This document shows, piece after piece, positions 22,274 to 35,290 of a stretch of 64,000 nt of DNA (its first letter is position 1; each line of letters begins with the position of its first letter). The notes under the pieces were generated by a model. The model was not told the origin of the DNA, did not search any database, and saw nothing but the letters and a program-made list of their open reading frames with translations. Origin of the DNA: Meconema thalassinum (taxonomy: Eukaryota; Arthropoda; Insecta; Orthoptera; Tettigoniidae); contig OX336389.2 in assembly GCA_946902985.2 (NCBI GenBank), positions 979,722,482-979,786,481 on the forward strand, written 5' to 3'. The position numbers were made by a program, and so were the translations under genes.

Positions 22274-25200
22274 GAAAAAAATGAAAAACCACAGCCTGCT
22301 TCCAGTCTCCGACCAGGTCAGGAATGGAATGAATGAAGCCCCCAGGTGAATTTTTGGAATACACGGTAAGATAGAGGAAGCCTTTGCTTCTCTTTGCTTT
22401 AGTTCATCCCTTCCTTTTTTCTCAAACACCAACAGTGATCTCCTGATTTCTCCTTGTTGGTTATGTCTCTCATATTACCTGTAAGTCTGTTCTAGATATA
22501 TATCTTCCATGACCCACCTAGCGTCATCTAGCAGCGAATCTCTGAAGTTCCTCAATTCTTCCCTGTACAAGAGGACTTCCTTATCAATCTAGCCACCAGA
22601 TCTCGTCGCCATCGTCAGCTATCATCTCCGTGATCAAGAGAACTTCGTCTACTCTTTCACCCTCCAGGCTGCGCAAGTGACTCCTATTATCAACTCTTTG
22701 AAGATCATTTCATCAAGAGAAATTAATATTTCAATGTTGGCTATACTTATATGTATTCCTTTTGTCTCCTACTCCCACTCTTTTCCCTTCCCTGGTCCCT
22801 CCGAGCTCCGTTGAGCGTGTCTCACTTGTACGTCGGAAGTCGACCCAGTCAGTTAGAGCTTAACTAAAGCTCGCCTCCTCAACTCTAGAGGCAAACTTTT
22901 AAAATTCTACGCCATGTTGGAATTTTAGTATCAACCGTCAACAGGAACATCGCCTTTGTCATGAAGCAAAGATAAGAACCGACTTCATGTTTTAACCTCA
23001 TTCTTATCGCATTTTAAAGGTTCAATGCTTTATTTCGATTTTATAGACAGTGAAAGTTGCTATGTTAAAATAACTGTTTTCTAGAGATCTTCTTGATCAA
23101 ACTTAAACTATCAAGTCTAACTTTCAATATGAAAGATTTTCTGAGATGCTATCTCACATCGACGGATATTTCCAAAATACCCACTGTCTATATAATCTAG
23201 TTTTCCGCCGAGGGATTTGCCTAATTTAAACAAGTCATCATTGCTCTGGAACCTTCCAGAACCTGCACTCTGTCTATCAGTTATACTGTCATGTATTTTC
23301 CACTCACATATGGGAATACTTTTTCAAACTAAGGAATCTTCCTTATGAACTGCTAATCAATATCTAATTTTTCTTCCTCCGTTGGGATTTTTCTGGTGCA
23401 TTCAACTATAATATACAAGTTTCTCAAGCAATAGATTCTCGCAAATCTAGTGTAACTAGTTAATTTCCACCATTGCAATAACTTTCTTTGCCATCAACTT
23501 TTTGTGCTACTACAGTGAACTTTTCAACTATATCAACAGACTATAGTGAAAACAGTGCTTGTTCAACCTTTCATCCGCGTCGCGCTCGTCCGTGTACAAT
23601 AAATACGGCCATGAACACTTTTCCACAATCCAATTTGATCCTTCCCAAACCCTTTACTAACAAACCAAAATAATAAAATTGTTACTAGAGGTCTTTTTTC
23701 AATGAGGTGTCACTCTCAATAAGTGCCCTCCCTTACTTGATCCACGTATAACGACTTAATATCTGTAAAACTTTGTGTCTAGTATACGCCTTGAATTATA
23801 TTGTTTCTCCCTTTTTAATGAGGGATTACAATTCTTTCAACTCATAAGTGAGTTATCTCTAGGTTTCACGAAATGGAAAATTGCCCCATTTTTCTCGTGA
23901 TCCCTACTTAAATATAGGAATTCTAGAAACTTCCTTTCGATTTTTCTCTTCAGGTTTCACAATAAGTGACCTGCCCTATTTGTATAATCCAACCAAGTAT
24001 TTCTGTATCAATACAAGAAGTTATAGAAACTTCTATTTTATTCTTCCTGCTTTTTGTTGTTGTTACTTTCGAAGTTGTTATTCTTTCTAAGATACTTACC
24101 TAGAAATCCTTTAAGTACACACCTTGTACTTGATTTATTGTTTAACTTTAATTACGTCAGTTATCTTTAAATTTTTCATTTATTTATCTTCGTCATTTCA
24201 AAATCTTACGAAGATTTTAAAGCATATAAAAGGTTTGAAACCAAAAGAATTATTAATTGCCTGGCGCAAGCTATAAATGTTTTCGGAGGTTTGCGACCCC
24301 AATAGTTTATAAAAATCAAAATTATATATTTGTTACAAAAACTACTTCCTTTTGCATTGTTAAATAAATTAAATATTTGTTTTTCGCTTCATCATTTCTC
24401 TAACATAACGGTTAGGCAAGATCCTGTCTTCCTTGACTCTTCCTATTCTATAAAAATAAATCTATTGATAGGGTTTTCACCACTTGTTGCATTTGAGCAA
24501 GAACTCTTAGTTGGTAACTTAGTAAAGTCTCTCTTAGCTTTAATAGCTAATTCTAACTGGCCAGTAAGGCAAGCATAGCTCGCTACGCCAGCTTCCTGCT
24601 TGTGGAGATTCTCTCCAACACTTATGGTTGGTTTTTCAAGATATAAGTGTTTCTCATTGTCAAAACTTTTAGTCGGCGCCTTGCTGGGTAAAAGCTTAGC
24701 CATTTCTAAATGCAACTAAGGATGCACTTACCAAAATTATTCCCAAAGTATAATTGCTTTATCCCTATCCTTCTTGGAAGCATTTGGTCGCTCTTTAGAA
24801 ATTCTACAATTTCAAAAACTAAAATATCAAGGCTGATTCAAATTATTGGCATTCTTCAAATTACCTGTTTAGAAACAAACTCCTTTGAACAGATACACAA
24901 TAAATCCGTTACTCTTTGTCTTGCCAGACCACCACCCTTCCCCATAGTAGGCATATGTATGCTTGAGAGGGAATACGCTAAAGTAACTTCCTTGCAAACA
25001 ACCCAAGTTCCAGCTGGGTATCCCGTTAGCTTTGCCCAGGTCCCTACCCACTTTAGGTATCGGAGAGCGGATTTGCAGTGGCAGATGCCTTTGAGTATAT
25101 TTAAAGTTAAACTTATAACTTCTGTAGGACTCTCGTCCTATTTCTCCATCCTTTTCCTCCAGTCCGAAACCCACTTCCTTTTCTTTATCATCTTCCCTTG

Positions 25201-25504
25201 GGGGTTAGGTTATTCCCAAGCTAATAATCTACCCACCCCATCTAGCGGCGAAGATATGAACTGTGCCGGCTGCCGAGGCCTGACGCACTCCTCTGGGACA
25301 ATGATTAAATGAATGAGAGATGAAATGAAATGATAGTGGAGAGTGTTGCTGGAATGAAATTTTGACAGGGAAAACCAGAGTACCCGGAGAAAAACCTGTC
25401 TGCCTCCGTTTTGTCCAGCACAGATCTCACATGGAGTGACCGGGATTTTAACCACGGACCCAGCGGTGAGAGGCCGGCGTGCTGCCGCCCAAGCCAAGGA
25501 GGCG
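22274..25504 (-). mobile_element. tRNA-derived SINE (copy 1) interrupted by a 2.9-kb insertion
   Basis: A 15-bp target duplication CTGGAGGATGCAAAT flanks the unit (22259-22273 and 25505-25519). The SINE is on the minus strand: the tRNA-like head is at the right (about 25425-25504) and the A-rich tail (AAAAAAATGAAAAA) is at the left. The body matches the copy at 30903-31235 once 22345-25235 is removed. It inserted into the outer element's gag, which resumes in register after the duplication. Confidence 0.9.
22345..25235. mobile_element. unclassified 2.9-kb insertion inside the SINE
   Basis: It lies between the two halves of a SINE whose intact form is known from 30903-31235, and is flanked by CCCCA (22340-22344 and 25236-25240), compatible with a 5-bp duplication. 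The ends are GGTGAATTTTTGG and ATCTACCCAC: not TG/CA, and with no clear terminal inverted repeat. The plus strand is C/T-rich. No transposase, gag or pol is visible. It could be a solo LTR with altered ends or a non-autonomous DNA element. Confidence 0.65.
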
Positions 25505-25519
25505 CTGGAGGATGCAAAT

Positions 25520-26556
25520 AAAGGTCAGATTATCGAAGTTAATAATGATGATGGATCAATACCAGAACGAGGAGAAGAAAGAAAAATTAGAGAATAACAG
25601 GAAAGACAGCAAGAACGAATGGATAGAATGGAGGACGAATTACATAATTTGAGAAGGCAGGATATACCGCCAGTAAGAAGTAGTCAGATGCGATTCTCGA
25701 CGCCTAACGAGAATATTCCACGAGGAAATACTCTATCAAGTACTCTCAATATTATGATAATTCGCAACATAGACCAGAAACCTCGTACTTTTTCAGGGAA
25801 TAATGGTATCACCCCAATAGAATTTATAAACAATGTTTCGGAATATTTTATTAAAAATAACGTCCCGGAGGAAGGAACATTAAGGATGGTGGAGCGCTAT
25901 TTAGACTCAAACTCTCTTCAGTGGTATCGCGCTTTCCGATGGACATTTCGATTTTTTGAGGACTTTGCAGATGCCCTCATAAGACGATATTGGTCTCTCG
26001 ACGAACAGCAGAATTTAAGGGCGGAGGCGTATTCGCGAAAGTATGCTAGTTCGCATCCCACACGCTACGCTAGCTACTTTACCACCCAACTGGTCCATCT
26101 GCAATATTTGCAGCCACCACGGTCCGACTTAGAATTCATCCAAACAATATCGCGACAGTTACCAGCGGATGTCAGGAGGTATATTACAGTATATCACCCG
26201 GGGTATCCAATTTACAGGCAATGGACGAACTACACCTTAGAGTCGATTATACATCCAGCATCTCGAACCCAAGCTTTCGCAGCCCAAGAACGGATCATCG
26301 CGAAGTAAACACCATAATGGTAGACGAAATACAACAAACAGAGGAAGGAATTGTCGGAGATAACCATAGAGGAGGACCTATAAGAAACGGTTATACTCAA
26401 AAACAGAGGAACGAATCTCAATATCGCAGACAACAAGATATTAGGCCTTACCAAAGATATTCACGCAACAATGAACAAAACAGAAGGTCTGGATATCAGT
26501 ATAACAATGCGTATCGCCGAAGTAATTATTACCAGAGAAGTAATTATAATAATAAT
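25520..26556 (+). pseudogene. gag: outer-element gag, capsid and basic tail
   Basis: After the SINE the frame gives a helical linker (RMEDELHNLRRQDIPP) and then a gypsy-type capsid region (KPRTFSGNNGITPIEFINNV, then SNSLQWYRAFRW). A frameshift near 26280-26300 moves to the frame that continues as an Asn/Tyr/Arg-rich tail (RRSNYYQRSNYNNN). That tail runs into the left end of the inserted LTR element at 26557 and resumes beyond 35242 with more Asn and 'QRYSRYKNWND', showing that gag was continuous before the insertion. Confidence 0.75.
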
Positions 26557-28460
26557 TGACACGGGTTTCAATTTCAGGAGGTCCGCATCGCTAACAACAA
26601 CTCACCATCAGTTGACATGCCCCAACAGAATAACACCTAAAGGCGAAGGAAGGTGGAGAAGAGGAAAACGCACAGGCTCGTCTACAGATACACTCCGATA
26701 ACCCACAGAACTGCCACCGACGAAATAATGCCACAACAGTTGCTTAATATTTAAAAAAATCACGAAAAATGGGCAAGAAAATATAATTTAATAAGATCCT
26801 CCAGCAAACACAACATAAGAAAAAATCTCATATTGCCACAAAAAAGACTCTCTGGTGATGCACATTGGCTTAAGGCCAAAACAAGTCAATTACCTATGGA
26901 AACAAGAGATGGGTTTACATGCTAGCTTGCTGAGCAAAACGGAATCATTTAATTTAAATATATATATATAATAAAGCCCAGAAGAAGGAAAGCCAGCAGA
27001 CAGGGATCACCAAAAAAGAAAGGGCTTGATAAACCACTGAGGCACGCAAAACTGACTCGACATGCAGGCAGCTAATCCACGAGGAAACGAAAAGTAAACA
27101 AAACAAAAATAGGACCAATTTAAAATTCCAAAACTTTCATGACGGCGGTATACTCAGGAACACTCACAAAAGAACACAAAGGAAAATCAACAAGATTAAC
27201 AAAAAAACATTCTAATCTCCCACCACAACACGTTTGAGTGTCCCGCTCGACGCCAAGAGAATTACACACACCAGACCACAATGCACTCTGGCAAAACAAA
27301 ACAAACATGGCCACGAAACAGATGACTGCATGTCTAGCCGAATTACGGCAAACAATTACCTTTTAAAATTAAACGTCACCAGAGAGAAAAGAAATAGAGG
27401 AAATAATTACACCTTAACACGATTTAAACGAGGCAGTTTAGGAAGCTACGGATCGTAAAACAAATAAACAATAGGCCAATCCGTAAGATTACGTAAAGAA
27501 AAGAACCAACTAATCACAATGAGAATACTCATAAAGAAAATAAACTAAATAAATAATAAATTACAATGTACGATAAACTTGAAACGTGTCTCCGGAAGGC
27601 GCAGAAAAAACAAAAATTTTCATATCAGGTAACATTTAAAAAAAAGAAAATTAGGCCTAGAACACGAAATTAAATACAGTATTAAAACATCAATATAAGG
27701 CCAATATCGGAGCTCCCATAACAATATATATATATTATAAAACGTACCTTAAATCCTTCCTTTGTGGAGACACAAAAATAACAAAATCATTAACACACAT
27801 TAAATAATTTTAAAAGGCACCAGATTTGTCTCAAGATGGCTACCCCAGCACACGCGCCGTTTTGTACACATGAAACTTCTCCTTGCAGCAAGTTACGATA
27901 ATTATCCCACATTTCCTCTTCACGATGAAATCTGGAATTTATATCCTTCAGTGCACAGATTATTTCCTTGAGATAGAATAAATCCACATTTCATGGAGGC
28001 CAGGGGACAAGCCCCCGGCCCTATCGGAGACACCTTTTCACGACCAGCTAGCTTCTTGCTTTTTCCAGAAGTCAACTACCAACATGGCGGAGACCCAAAA
28101 GTTATAGGCCGCAGTGCATTAATGTTAATCGAAATTTCCAGTCACAGAGTGACACACAATTTAGCAATGTGCGTATTATATAGTTATTTTGGCGGCATGA
28201 TGCATAAATAGTCTTTTGTTTAATGACGTAGAATAATATATTTTTTTAAATATGTCTCGATGAGACTGGACCAGAAGACACCAATGTCTCACTCTAGCGG
28301 CAGAAGACACAACCCCCGGCTAGAGGTACCGACAGATGCTGCCCTCTCGAGTTCATTAGCCAAACCAAGACATCTAGGCGGGCGCTTTAAAAGGCGAAGG
28401 TACCCAGGACATCGAAATAGATGCATAATAAAAATGTTGGGACGGGCTTTGCACGTAACA
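26557..28460 (-). repeat. 3' LTR of the LARD-like element
   Basis: This matches 33302-35242 closely, apart from a gap of about 37 bp near the left end and small indels. Apparent open frames shared by both copies (for example 27234-27458 and 34016-34240) are simply duplicated LTR sequence. Junctions are AATAAT|TGACACGGG and CACGTAACA|GTCTCC. Confidence 0.88.
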
Positions 28461-28474
28461 GTCTCCCTCCCTTA
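28461..28474 (-). other. polypurine tract of the LARD-like element
   Basis: On the minus strand AAGGGAGGGAGAC abuts the 3' LTR, which sets the element's orientation. Confidence 0.65.
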
Positions 28475-30889
28475 AGCGTGAACACCGTTCACGAATATGC
28501 CTGGGCATAGGCAGTACTCCATAACTAGTCGATTCACCAAGCATGTTTCCAGAAGATAATGTTCACCAGTTAACTCCAATTGATGGATAACACCGCATAG
28601 TTTTGGTTAGGAAGAGTGCAGGGTCAGATTATCAGTGAAGGGATAATTGATCACCTCGCAAGCCACTTAGTTAACAGCATCACTGTGTCCATAAGTCCTC
28701 AGAAACGCTTTACACCAGCACCTGCAGTGCTTTCAGAGTCCAAGACGCGTTAGGTAAATTTTCAATAAGTCCAATGTTGTTAGCTTTTGACTAAGTAGGT
28801 GGATGCAATGTGCAAGATATCATGCGACGAGTAGGCAGCCATTTACAAAACAGTCGCTAATCTTATTTCAAAAATAAAAGTTTACAAAAATTACTAATTC
28901 TTAATACATTTTACATATGAGAAACAAGTTTGAATTTATATGAAGAAAATCCTGACCATGCCCTAGATCCGAGCTCACAATAGTTCATTAAATAACAAGA
29001 TTTACCGAAGTAAAGTTCATTACCAAAGTTGAGTTTTTACAGATTAGTAGGACTTTTCTAGAGTACACGAGTTGAACGACTATACATTCAGAAGGAGCTA
29101 CGGTAGAGGAATGACCACTCAAATTCCCAAGGAAACAGGTATACAAGATCACCATGAGTTAGGTCTCCCACCGGGACAATGAGAATTAAAAACACCGTTA
29201 CAGAAACGACAAAAAACGAAGAGAAAATGGCAGTGCAGAAAACAAAACACCAGAACACTAACACAAGGAACTAACACATGCAAGCATCTTCTACGTCAAC
29301 ATCAAAATTAATTACAATGTTATAATTTTACCATTAAATGGGAATTACCCAACAGTTACAAGTTGTATCCCACTAGAGTTTGCAAATCCAATTCAAAATT
29401 CCAGAAGCATCAGATGCCTGAAGGCTTCAATGAAGGTTAGGGATACTCTACATTATACAAAATATCAGTTTACAAATTTATGGTACCATTTCTTCATTAC
29501 AAATCTCTCCACCTCGTTTTATGTGCGACAGATGCACTCTGGATATTTTGTTGGCCTTAGGACTTAGAATAAGAAAATTAATTAAGCTGACATGTATGCA
29601 TCTACATTTGTTGGTTCGTGATCGCACACATTGCTTGGCATGGGGACAATGAGAATTAAAAACACCGTTACAGAAACGACAAAAAACGAAGAGAAAATGG
29701 CAGTGCAGAAAACAAAACACCAGAACACTAACACAAGGAACGAAATTGCGGTTTGACACCAGATGACTATACAGCCGAAATCCGCCTGGGTGAGAAAAAT
29801 CCAACATAAAAAGAACTAAGTTCTACAGTACAGGAGGTACAAAAGAGGTTTCCTCGTTCAGGTTTAAGACACGAACACGTACAACCAAAGGATGCCTAAC
29901 ATGGCCCGAAAATACGGTTAGATGAGAAAACAAGCCGCTCTTGTCGAAAGACGATGTAACGTGTTTTTCGAGGGGTTTTATGCCACTGGCATAAGTCAGT
30001 AGGAAGCCATTCTATATTTATTTACGCGGCAAATTGTTCAGCTAAGAGAATTTTTCATGTTAATTTATTATTATTATTAACTTATTATTATTATTAAGGT
30101 ATTTTTTGGAGCATTTTATAAAAGTATAAGCATATAGATAGGTTTTCTATGTCATAGAAAACACTATCAAGCAAATTATTACGAACAACTTTATCATAGA
30201 AAATTATATGATTACGGAATTTTACGGAGTTTTATCAGTTAGGGTATTATGAGAGAGATGACTCATTGGGAATTCAGATACAGGCTTATTCTTGTCAAGA
30301 AGTATGTCACAAGCATGGGTTGCAACGTCAAGAAAAGGCGAAATAGTCTGGAACGGCAAACGACATCATCCGCGCGCCGTGTGTATTGAGCCTAAGGAGG
30401 GGAGTATAGCGGGGTGGACAGCCAATCAGTGGAGACCACGTAAGGTGGAAGTCGGCACCGGAGGGGGGAGCCGACGAGTGCATATATCGTTTGGCGCGCC
30501 GTGGAGTAGAGGACTATCTTTGTAAAACTTAACCGGTGTGGTTTTACGAGTGTTTGGCTCCGAAGTTCGGACCATTAAGTTATCAAATCTACCAGGATAT
30601 CATCAACTAACGAAGAAGATGACGACGTCCAGGAGACAGTGGGAAGCTCTCTTCATCATCCAGTATGAGGGAAATGCTTCGGCAATTTCCAGTGGTAAGC
30701 GCGAATGACGCAGAACTACGCAATCTCTCGTTTCTCTTTGTTTTATATTCAGTATTCAGTAACTTCATAGCTTGGGAATAAGAGTAAAATCAATAATTTA
30801 TCAGACTCCGTTCTCACGTAATTCTCTATCGGTAATATTAAAATCGCAACGCTCCAATTTAAATGTTAAACTTATTATTATTATTCATT
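28475..30889. other. non-coding interior of the LARD-like element
   Basis: No retroviral-type domain is visible. A minus-strand frame of 109 codons (29478-29807) is Cys/Phe-rich and unrecognised. A G/C-richer patch at 30330-30540 with CCAATCAG and CATATATCG looks promoter-like and may be part of a further insertion. Confidence 0.45.
29173..29741 (+). repeat. exact 99-bp direct repeat, 470 bp apart
   Basis: The string from GGGACAATGAGAATTAAAAA to CTAACACAAGGAAC occurs at 29173-29271 and again at 29643-29741, with no difference seen by eye. The first copy breaks from its surroundings at AGGAAC|TAACACATG, so a recent local duplication or template switch inside the element is likely. Confidence 0.85.
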
Positions 30890-30902
30890 TTGCAATACGT
30901 GT

Positions 30903-31235
30903 GAAAATGAAAATCCACAGCCTGCTTCCAGTCTCCGACCGGGTCAGGAATGGAATGAATGAAGCCCCCATCTAGCGGCGAGGATATGAAATGTGCCGGC
31001 TGCCGAGGCCCGACGCACTCCTCTGGGGCAATGATTAAATGAATGACAGATGAAATGAAATGATAGTGGAGAGTGTTGCTGGAATGAAATTTTGACAGGG
31101 AAAACCGGAGTACCCGGAGAAAAACCTGTCTGCCTCCGTTTTGTCCAGCACAGATCTCACATGGAGTGACCGGGATTTGAACCACGGACCCAGCGGTGAG
31201 AGGCCGGCGTGCTGCCGCCTAAGCCACGGAGGCTC
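30903..31235 (-). mobile_element. tRNA-derived SINE, copy 2 (uninterrupted)
   Basis: It is flanked by a 13-bp duplication TTGCAATACGTGT (30890-30902 and 31236-31248). On the minus strand the head has an A box (TGGCTTAGGCGG, 31215-31226) and a B box (GGTTCAAATCCCGG, 31170-31183). The body ends left in GAAAATGAAAATCC. It is the same family as 22274-25504 and the reference for that interrupted copy. Confidence 0.93.
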
Positions 31236-31248
31236 TTGCAATACGTGT

Positions 31249-33280
31249 AATATATAATAAATTCATTTCTTTTAACCATGCAATCTTTGCTATCAGTAGG
31301 TAGCATTAGATATAGACCAATTCCTTCTCCTGATACAATTGTTTGTTGGGTTAATGATCAAATCATACCACGATCTGAGTGAATAGATTCTTGAAGGTGT
31401 TTTACCAGAGCTAGGTGTTGTTAAATACAAATTTAGATTTCAACATTGCGTTGAGGTCTTGGCGCCCATTAAAACAACATATCTTAGGCAGAGTAAATAT
31501 TTCAAAGGGCAAGTAAGGACCAGTCAACACGTTTCATTAGTACGCTCAACGTGGAGCAAAGAAAAACCGTTACAACGAGGCTAACAGAGATCACTAACGC
31601 ACCATTCCTAACGATTTAAGCAGAAAAATTAGAATTACCAGTCAAAAGCTGAAAAGTTTACTCCTGGGGGTGGCTGATGACCGAGATTGCCATAGCATGA
31701 ACTAAACAGAAGACCTATGTCATTTACAGTTAACATGAGGCAACTGATGACCCTGATTTCCAGCAACAACAGATTACTGGCTTTAAAACGCAAAACAAGC
31801 TGACTTACAGAAACTGATGACCACAATGTCCAACAGCAATTAAACCCCAGTAAATTGTGAAGACCCTATATTAATTAACTAACCAGAAAGCACATTACAT
31901 TATGGCTGTTCACGAACTGAGACCTCATATTCACCACAATATATTCATCGCACAACATACTCAAATAGCAGCAATACATAATTTTTACCCACCCACGAAA
32001 ATAATTCCCATTAATACTCAAATATGCAAGTTATGTAGTCGTAGAGACATCATGACACACAACAAATACAATTAAAAACACAATACCCTGACAATTACAT
32101 TACATGACACATACTCGCATGCCATCGTCCAGCTCAGTCCCATACCTAAGCTTTTCGGATCGTGCAAGTCCTATATACAACCTGCCCAGGGATCAAACTA
32201 AGAAAGAATCCCATACTTCTAACCTAGCTAACCCCAGACAGTAGATATCTCCACGTAGAACACACCTACATATTAGGTTTAGTTCAAAATTACAAGGAAA
32301 ACAACTAATAAAAATACGATCCTAGACTTACTTTTGCAAACACAACAAACCCTAAATTACCCCACCCTACAAATCTAAATCAAAATCTAACGTTAACACA
32401 TACATCCAGACACGATTTGCACAAAATACACACTCATCCCAGAACGATTGCAGCATAAAGTAAGTGTATGAACAAAAATTTACAACTCGCACACTGCGAT
32501 AAAAACATCTCAAAACAAACACTTAACTTTAATAAGTTTGGGAAGAATTCCTAGCAAATAAATAGTGACATGCACGTTAAATGCGCCTTTTGGCATTACA
32601 GTAGGGACATAGGGAGGGCTGATTTCCATAGTTTAGCCCTTTTAATCGGACTACACTTCGCCATAACACCAGCAGGCGTGACAGTTCCATAATAAATATA
32701 TAACGAGGACAGCATATCACAACAGAAATCCATGCAAAAGAAACATACAGGAACACAACAGTCTTCTTAAACACCGACACTGCCTCGACAACTGAAATTT
32801 CGACAACAAAAAATCATGCACAATGCTGCTCATGACTGCAGACCGCATCCCTAGCTTGGCTCCAGAACAGGAAGCTAAAATACAACAAATTGCTACAAAT
32901 CACAGGGCGAACAGCTTCAGACAGGGCTCCTAGACGCCTTCACTCGCAGCATGTAGGCTATCAGAATATCAAAAAACCCACATTTCCCATGCCAAGAATA
33001 CATGCCAGTCACTTACCAAGCTTCTCCTTCATTGGGAAAGTTGCATCATAAATAGGATATAATTCAGCACAGAATCTTGCTTGGAACAGGTCACTTCAAA
33101 TATCACCACATGGATTTTTAGAGGCATACATGAAACCAAACAAACGACGAGGATTAACATAAAATAACATAAATCACACTGACATGACACATCTCACCAG
33201 TAACCGTCCTATTAGCACCAGAAGGGTCCATAAACGAGCCTGCGGGTACCGGGGAGGGGATAGCTGCAGAAGCGATACAC
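31249..33280. other. non-coding interior of the LARD-like element, 5' side
   Basis: A/C-rich on the plus strand, with no domain recognised. Three loosely spaced CTGATGACC units (near 31674, 31744 and 31815) form a weak tandem repeat of about 70 bp. Confidence 0.4.
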
Positions 33281-33298
33281 GAGCTCGGTCTGCAACCA
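33281..33298 (-). other. candidate primer binding site of the LARD-like element
   Basis: On the minus strand TGGTTGCAGACCGAGCTC begins three bases inside the 5' LTR. It ends in the TGG expected opposite a tRNA CCA end. I cannot assign the tRNA with confidence. Confidence 0.5.
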
Positions 33299-33301
33299 AA
33301 A

Positions 33302-35241
33302 TGACACGGGTTTGGCTATGGGGTGGATGGAGCCTACTTACCTTATTTCAGGAGGTCCGCATCGCTAACAGCAACTCACCATCAGTTGACATGCCCTAAC
33401 AGAAGAACACCTAAAGGCGAAGGAAGGTGGAGAAGAGGAAAACGCACAGGCTCGTCTACAGATACACTCCGATAACCCACAGAACTGCCACCGACGAAAT
33501 AATGCCACAACAGTTGCTTAATATTTTAAAAAAAATCACGAAAAAGGGGCAAGAAAATATAATTTAATAAGATCCTCCAGCAAACACAACATAAGAAAAA
33601 AAACTCCTACTGCCACCAAAAAAACTCTCTGGTGATGCACATTGGCTTAAGGCCAAAACAAGTCAATTACCTATGGAAACAAGAGAAGGGTTTACATGCT
33701 AGCTTGCTGAGCAAAACGGAAACATTTAATTTTAAAAAATATATATATAATAAAGCCCAGAAGAAGGAAAGCCAGCAGACAGGGATCACCAAAAAAGAAA
33801 GGGCTTGATAAACCACTGAGGCACGCAAAACTGACTCGACATGCAGGCAGCTAGTCCACGAGGAAACGAAAAGTAAAAAAAAAAAAAAATAGGACCAATT
33901 TACAAATCCAAAACTATCATGACGGCGGTATACTCAGGAACACTCACCAAAAAAAAAACACAAAGGAAAATCAACAAGACTAACAAAAACATTCTAATCT
34001 CCCACCACAACACGTTTGAGTGTCCCGCTCGACGCCAAGAGAATTACACACACCAGACCACAATGCACTCTGGCAAAACAAAACAAACATGGCCACGAAA
34101 CAGATGACTGCATGTCTAGCCGAATTACGGCAAACAATTACCTTTTAAAATTAAACGTCACCAGAGAGAAAAGAAATAGAGGAAATAATTACACCTTAAC
34201 ACGATTTAAACGAGGCAGTTTAGGAAGCTACGGATCGTAAAACAAATAAACAATAGGCCAATCCCTAAGATTACGAAAAGAAAAGAACCAACTAATCACA
34301 ATGAGAATACTCATAAAGAAAATAAACTAAATAAATAATAAATTAAAATGTACGATAAACTTGAAACGTGTCTCCGGAAGGCGCAGAAAAAACAAAAAAT
34401 TACATATCAGGTAACATTTTAAAAAAAGAAAATTAGGCCTAGAACACGAAATTAAATACAGTATTAAAACATCAATATAAAGCCAATATCGGAGCTCCCA
34501 TAACAATATATATATATCATAAAACATACCTTAAATCCTTCCTTTGTGGAGACACAAAAATAACAAAATCATTAACACACATTAAATAATTTTAAAAGGC
34601 ACCAGATTTGCCTCAAGATGGCTACCCCAGCACACGCGCCGTTTTGTACACATGAAACTTCTCCTTGCAGCAAGTTACGATAATTATCCCACATTTCCTC
34701 TTCACGATGAAATCTCGAATTTATATCCTTCAGTGCACAGATTATTTCCTTGAGATAGAATAAATCCACATTTCATGGAGGCCAGGGGACAAGCCCCCGG
34801 CCCTAACGGAGACACCTTTTCACGACCAGCTAGCTTCTTGCTTTTTCCAGAAGTCAACTACCAACATGGCGGAGACCCAAAAGTTATAGGCCGCAGTGCA
34901 TTAATGTTAATCGAAATTGTCCAATCACAGAGTGACACACAATTTAACAATGTGCGTATTATATAGTTATTTTGGCGGCATGATGCATAAATAGTCTTTT
35001 GTTTAATGACGTAGAATAATATATTCTTTAAATATGTCTCGATGAGACTGGACCAGAAGACACCAATGTCTCACTCTAGCGGCAGAAGACACAACCCCCG
35101 GCTAGAGGTGCCGACAGATGCTGCCCTCTCGAGTTCATTAGCCAAACCAAGACATCTAGGCGGGCGCTTTAAAAGGCGAAGGTACCCAGGACATCGAAAT
35201 AGATGCATAATAAAAATGTTGGGACGGGCTTTGCACGTAAC

Positions 35242-35242
<1 letters not shown>
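33302..35242 (-). repeat. 5' LTR of the LARD-like element
   Basis: This 1941-bp partner of 26557-28460 contains the segment GGCTATGGGGTGGATGGAG missing from the other copy. Its right end CACGTAACA abuts an (AAT)n tract. Confidence 0.88.
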
Positions 35243-35289
<47 letters not shown>

Positions 35290-35290
35290 C
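35243..35290 (+). repeat. (AAT)n microsatellite at the insertion site
   Basis: About 16 AAT units directly follow the LARD-like element. In the interrupted gag this encodes poly-Asn. The left side of the insertion retains a short AATAATAAT, so the insertion occurred within the tract. Confidence 0.9.

Larger units (their letters stand above)
26557..35242 (-). mobile_element. non-autonomous long-LTR retroelement (LARD-like)
   Basis: LTRs at 26557-28460 and 33302-35242 are about 1.9 kb and nearly identical over long stretches. In the sense (minus) orientation they start TGTTACGTGC and end CCGTGTCA. The duplication ATAAT flanks both sides (26552-26556 and 35243-35247). A primer-site candidate lies inside the right LTR and a polypurine tract beside the left LTR, both fixing a minus-strand sense. 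The 4.8-kb interior has no gag, protease, RT or integrase, so it must depend on another element. It sits inside the gag of the outer element. Confidence 0.88.

Noticed and set aside
24710..25312. 200-codon plus-strand frame
   Set aside because: It crosses the boundary between the unclassified insertion and the SINE, and shows no domain; a chance frame.
27234..27458. 74-codon frame identical to one at 34016-34240
   Set aside because: Identity reflects duplicated LTRs of one element, not a conserved gene.
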